Below are positions 5,901-8,215 of a stretch of 8,215 nucleotides of DNA, piece by piece. This DNA comes from Acidobacteriota bacterium (GTDB taxonomy: Bacteria > Acidobacteriota > Terriglobia > UBA7540 > JAPUME01). The stretch is from the NCBI GenBank assembly GCA_027294185.1, contig JAPUME010000332.1, positions 1 to 8,215 of the forward strand, given 5' to 3'. How positions within the stretch are numbered: the stretch's first letter is position 1; every line of letters starts with the position of its first letter. The notes under the pieces are model-generated. The model was not told the origin of the DNA, did not search any database, and was given only the letters and a program-made list of their open reading frames with translations. The position numbers and the translations under genes are program-made.

Positions 5901-5918
5901 GGCGGCCCGGGCGGCCCG
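5901..5918. repeat. Tandem 9-base GC repeat upstream of rocA
   Basis: GGCGGCCCG occurs twice in direct tandem (5901-5909, 5910-5918) and is followed by GGG. The CCCGGG-CCG-CCCGGG it creates can also fold back. It covers the -35 region of rocA and lies after the PASTA gene stop. It may be simple slippage, or a stem helping to end PASTA transcription, although no T tract follows. Confidence 0.45.
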
Positions 5919-5975
5919 GGGGACGGGACGCCGAAATCAGTCCAGGCACCGGGCAAGACACCAGGAATTACTAAA

Positions 5976-6755
5976 TCAGGGGCGCTCATCCGGCCCCGAC
6001 CGCCCGTTTTCGACGCTCCGCTCTGATCGAGTTGCCACCTGGAGTTCGAAAATGGTCCGTGCTCCTACCCTGGCTCCCGGATGGGGCACCTGGGAAAGGA
6101 TTGTATTTTCAAGGATGTCTTTCCTGGTGCGGTAGGTCAAGCTGGGCTGGGGTAATCCCGCTTCCGCAACGGCTTTTCGGATTTGGGCCAGGGTCCCGCC
6201 GACGAAGTCTGGAGCCAGATAGCTTCGCGGGTTCTCACCACGCGAGACCAGCAGGGAAACGACGGGCCCGTGTGCCTGTCCCTGAGTGGGCAACGGTTCC
6301 TGAGCCAGGACCTGACCAACTTCCGTTCCCGCTTTCTCCACCCGGCCTTCTTCCCCGGGCGTCAGATCGTGCTGAAACAGGGTAATTTCAGCGGCCCGGA
6401 AGCGCTTGCCCACCAGGTTGGGAATAGGGCTTTTCTGGGCCCCCAAACTCACCAGAACGTACACTCGCTGTCCCGTCTTCAACTGGTTTCCGGCGGAGGG
6501 GATCTGGGAGATGATGCGGCCTGCCTCCCATTCCTGGCTGTAGAGTTCTTCCTCCACCTTGACCTGTACCTGAAGCGGCACGAGCTGCTGCTGGGCCTGA
6601 TCGACCGTGAGACCCGTCAGGGGAGGCAGAGTTGCCTCCGGCTCCCGCATGCTGAGGCGTATCGTCCCGATGGCGCTCACCAGGGCCGCAGCGATCAGGA
6701 CCAGAGCCATGAGACACAGTCTCAGCAGATTCAGAAATCTCTTTTTGAAAGCCAT
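5976..6755 (-). CDS. Membrane-anchored protein with three PASTA domains, no kinase
   Basis: PASTA domains are small beta-alpha modules of about 65 residues that, in serine/threonine kinases and penicillin-binding proteins, bind peptidoglycan fragments or beta-lactams. The 259-residue product has a basic start (MAFKKRF), one transmembrane helix (about 11-34) and then three PASTA repeats facing the periplasm: about 41-105 (LPPLTGLTVDQAQQQL to VYVLVSLG), 109-173 (IPNLVGKRFRAAEITL to VSLLVSRG) and 179-241 (APDFVGGTLAQIRKAV to IFELQVA). A short charged tail (SERSVENGRSGPDERP) follows. There is no kinase or transpeptidase domain, so it is probably a cell-wall sensor, scaffold or adaptor. ATG 6755 is preferred over an in-frame TTG at 6767, with a weak GGGA (6762-6765) six bases upstream. 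The start of the next gene (rocA) lies 128 bases downstream, past an apparent independent promoter. Confidence 0.92.
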   Translation of the reverse strand: MAFKKRFLNLLRLCLMALVLIAAALVSAIGTIRLSMREPEATLPPLTGLTVDQAQQQLVPLQVQVKVEEELYSQEWEAGRIISQIPSAGNQLKTGQRVYVLVSLGAQKSPIPNLVGKRFRAAEITLFQHDLTPGEEGRVEKAGTEVGQVLAQEPLPTQGQAHGPVVSLLVSRGENPRSYLAPDFVGGTLAQIRKAVAEAGLPQPSLTYRTRKDILENTILSQVPHPGARVGARTIFELQVATRSERSVENGRSGPDERP

Positions 6756-6785
6756 ATGCCGTCCCAATGCCCGATGATCCTGTGC

Positions 6786-6795
6786 ATTCTAGCAC
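6786..6795 (-). promoter_or_regulatory. Extended -10 promoter element of the PASTA gene
   Basis: The minus strand reads GTGCTAGAAT, that is TGC plus TAGAAT (five of six to consensus), ending 30 bases before the ATG at 6755. It is a two-base variant of the element upstream of pcm and rocA. The hexamer 17 bases upstream (TCCGTC) is not a good -35. Confidence 0.5.
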
Positions 6796-7084
6796 AGCCG
6801 TTTTGCGCGACGGAGATTCACCTGAGCCAGGATGCTTGCAGGGAGCCTTGCCGGTACTTTTGTACTCTGGACGGGTGTCTGCCTCGAACGGAGAATCCCC
6901 GGTGGTGAAAGGGAAGTTCGGCCCGCAATGGCCCGCAATAGGTAGTCAGTAAGATCGTTTCTCCGGGAGTCCCGTTGCGGCGGTTCTGATCCATAAACAT
7001 TTTTCACCTGATGGCCGATGGATACAGAAGCGAAGAGAGTTCAGATTTCGAGGGACCGGGACAAACCGGCATAGAACTTACGAC
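6796..7084. other. Intergenic region between divergent PASTA and secreted-protein genes
   Basis: The gene-free span from the PASTA start to the next start codon is about 345 bases, long for this window. I see no open frame with family features, no tRNA-like TTCGA arm, and no strong plus-strand promoter. The contents are a 10-base tandem duplication (6920-6939) and an 11-base palindrome CGGGAGTCCCG (6964-6974). A weak TAGAAC -10-like box lies at 7072-7077, flanked on its left by two CCGG (7056-7059, 7066-7069). The plus-strand gene must be transcribed from here, but I cannot place its promoter with confidence. Confidence 0.5.
6920..6939. repeat. Perfect 10-base tandem duplication
   Basis: GGCCCGCAAT occurs twice back to back (6920-6929, 6930-6939). 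It lies in non-coding DNA and has the look of replication slippage. No further copies are adjacent. Confidence 0.7.
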
Positions 7085-7092
7085 AGAGGGGG
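7085..7092 (+). promoter_or_regulatory. Ribosome-binding site fixing the start of the secreted-protein gene
   Basis: AGAGGGGG ends eight bases before the ATG at 7101. The frame is open further upstream, to 7011, but those 30 residues are hydrophilic and would bury the signal peptide. The site and the signal peptide both support 7101. Confidence 0.65.
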
Positions 7093-7100
7093 TCGCATTC

Positions 7101-8081
7101 ATGCGCCGCATTTCCTTGATTGTGTTTTCTTTCGGCCTGATGCTTGCCGGAGCCGTACCTTTTGCACGGGCGGAGACCCCGGCCACTCAAGATTCCGTTC
7201 AACTCACCTTTGCCTGGCCGGAAGACTTCAGGAGCCAGGTCACCTATTCGTTCAAGAAAGAGAAGACCGTGAAAGGGAATACCCAGGTTCAGGCATTGAC
7301 GGGCACCTACGAAATTTGGACGGCGCCCTCAGCGGACGGGATGATCGTCAGCATTGGAAATGTTGAAGTGAAGGCGGGAGGAAATACCCCGTCTGTTGGC
7401 ATTCAGGCTCAACTGGAGAAATTCTTCCTGCGAATTGCGGGCTCTTCTCCCAACTACGTGATCGGCCGTAAGGGCGAATATATCCGCTTGGAGGGACTCG
7501 ACGCCTACCAGCAGAACATTCTGGAGGGCATTGATGAGATGCTTGCCGACCTGCCGCCTCAGGTCCGGCAACAAATCTCCCAGATGGTGCGGCAACTCCT
7601 CTCCAAGGAGCAATTGGAGAAGGGAATCGTCGAAAGCTGGAATCGAGAGGTAGGGGCCTGGGCTGGAGCCGCCTTCGACCAGGGCGATTTGTACCAGGCC
7701 GAGTTTACCAATTCCCTCCCCCTGCTGGGAAATATGGAAGTCCCCATGGTTGTATCCTTCCGTTTTCTCGGACGGGTTCCGTGCAGTGAGGACGAAACCG
7801 AGAAGAATTGCGTGGATCTTGAGATGGAGACGACGGTCAATTCTGAGGCCCTCTCCGGCGCCTTTGAGTCCCTGGTCGAGCGGGTCGCGGGAGCTCCCGA
7901 CGCGCCGCTTCGCGTGGATAGCTTTGATCTAACCGAAACGGTGAGGCTTACCACCGAGCCCGACACCCTGATTCCCCATCGGCTGGCGTCAAGAAAGGTG
8001 TCCACTGTTGTGATGTCTCAGGGTGGAGAGTTGCAGGACGCAAGCGAAGTCGAAGAGACCCTTACCGTTTACCGCTACTAG
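7101..8081 (+). CDS. Secreted or periplasmic protein of unknown function
   Basis: I do not recognise this 326-residue protein. It starts with a clear signal peptide (MRRISLIVFSFGLMLAGAVPFARA, likely cut after residue 24). There is no lipobox cysteine and no later hydrophobic helix, so a soluble periplasmic or exported product is expected. The mature chain alternates beta-like stretches (SVQLTFAWPEDFRSQVTYSF, GTYEIWTAPSADGMIVSIG) with a charged, probably helical middle (about 132-180, DAYQQNILEGIDEMLADL then PPQVRQQISQMVRQLLS). More beta-like segments follow, ending TLIPHRLASRKVSTVVM and EETLTVYRY. Only two cysteines remain, C228 and C237, close enough for a disulfide loop. The beta/helix/beta arrangement could suit a lipocalin- or LolA-like substrate binder, but this is speculation. 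It diverges from the PASTA gene and converges on rsmB. Confidence 0.8.
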   Translation: MRRISLIVFSFGLMLAGAVPFARAETPATQDSVQLTFAWPEDFRSQVTYSFKKEKTVKGNTQVQALTGTYEIWTAPSADGMIVSIGNVEVKAGGNTPSVGIQAQLEKFFLRIAGSSPNYVIGRKGEYIRLEGLDAYQQNILEGIDEMLADLPPQVRQQISQMVRQLLSKEQLEKGIVESWNREVGAWAGAAFDQGDLYQAEFTNSLPLLGNMEVPMVVSFRFLGRVPCSEDETEKNCVDLEMETTVNSEALSGAFESLVERVAGAPDAPLRVDSFDLTETVRLTTEPDTLIPHRLASRKVSTVVMSQGGELQDASEVEETLTVYRY

Positions 8082-8083
8082 TG

Positions 8084-8121
8084 CGCTACGGCCGGAGATG
8101 TAGCGGCGACTTTACGTCGCC
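8084..8121. terminator. Two adjoining inverted repeats between convergent genes
   Basis: CGCTAC (8084-8089) pairs with GTAGCG (8100-8105). GGCGAC (8105-8110) then pairs with GTCGCC (8116-8121) across a 5-base loop. On the plus strand the second stem is followed by AGGGG and TTTT (8127-8130). The pair lies exactly between the stop of the secreted-protein gene (8081) and the rsmB stop (8129). It could therefore act as a weak terminator, but the T tract is short and displaced. A dispersed palindromic element is the alternative. Confidence 0.4.
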
Positions 8122-8128
8122 AGGGGTT

Positions 8129-8215
8129 TTACTCGCGTGAAATGACGGCGGCGAAGAACCCGTCCGTATCGTCTCGAGCGGGGTGGGTTCGGAACCATCC
8201 CGACGCATCGAAGAG
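8129..8215 (-). CDS. rsmB: 16S rRNA (cytosine-C5) methyltransferase RsmB, C-terminal fragment
   Basis: Only the last 28 codons lie in the window, and the gene continues past the right edge. They read LFDASGWFRTHPARDDTDGFFAAVISRE and end with TAA (8131-8129). The pattern G-x-F-R-T-x-P, a gap, then DGFFAA is the usual end of RsmB/Sun/NOL1 family enzymes, which methylate C967 of 16S rRNA with S-adenosylmethionine. The catalytic cysteines and SAM site are outside the window. Other family members (RsmF-like) share this ending, so the exact member is not certain. The PASTA gene lies further along the same strand, separated by the divergent secreted-protein gene. Confidence 0.7.
   Translation of the reverse strand, partial: LFDASGWFRTHPARDDTDGFFAAVISRE

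Noticed and set aside
5848..5961. N-terminal extension of RocA
   Set aside because: The added residues are proline- and arginine-rich, cross the promoter element at 5882-5891, and are absent from the family.
4399..6135. Two long plus-strand open frames (272 and 262 codons) opposite rocA and the end of the PASTA gene
   Set aside because: They mirror the codon pattern of well-supported minus-strand genes and have no recognisable motifs or ribosome sites.
6183..6908. A 241-codon plus-strand open frame opposite the PASTA gene
   Set aside because: The opposite strand encodes three clear PASTA domains; the frame is a shadow running into non-coding DNA.
6796..7084. Possible tRNA or small RNA gene in the longest intergenic region
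   Set aside because: No cloverleaf arms, TTCGA motif or strong hairpin-plus-T tract could be found by eye.

Overview
The window is ordinary chromosomal bacterial DNA, moderately GC-rich, with eight genes packed on both strands and no transposase, phage, tRNA, rRNA or CRISPR signature. The gene types fit a Gram-negative soil or sediment bacterium, and my best guess is an Acidobacteriota-like lineage. The grounds are a kinase-less membrane-anchored PASTA protein close to rsmB, an exported glycine-zipper protein with AGTEL motifs, and several signal-peptide proteins of unknown function. This assignment is inference, not proof.

Layout, left to right. (1) A family 2 glycosyltransferase cut by the left edge (minus, 1-447) lies downstream of pcm, the protein-L-isoaspartate methyltransferase (minus, 515-1210). 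(2) Divergent from pcm is a Bacillus-type ThiF/MoeB-like E1 adenylyltransferase (plus, 1307-2335). (3) Convergent with it is a minus-strand series: an exported glycine-zipper protein (2406-3128), a two-helix membrane diguanylate cyclase (TTG start, 3327-4175), the glutamate-semialdehyde (P5C) dehydrogenase rocA/pruA (4291-5847), and a membrane-anchored protein with three PASTA domains (5976-6755). (4) A gene-free stretch of about 345 bases precedes a plus-strand gene for a secreted protein I cannot identify (7101-8081). It converges on the last 28 codons of an rsmB-like 16S rRNA methyltransferase gene (minus, 8129-8215, cut by the right edge), with two short inverted repeats in between.

The genes do not form one pathway. 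They cover protein repair (pcm), sulfur-carrier activation (thiF-like), proline/arginine catabolism (rocA), c-di-GMP signalling, cell-envelope proteins and rRNA modification. Most minus-strand genes appear to have their own promoter. The 10-mer GTGCTATACT (an extended -10 element) lies upstream of both pcm and rocA, and a two-base variant lies upstream of the PASTA gene, each 30-34 bases before the start codon.

I see no clear evidence of an undescribed multi-gene system. The items most worth a second look are the recurring extended -10 element, the alternative base-pairing possible in the leader of the glycine-zipper gene, the nearly leaderless promoter of the glycosyltransferase, and three envelope proteins of uncertain role (glycine-zipper, PASTA-only, and the 326-residue secreted protein).
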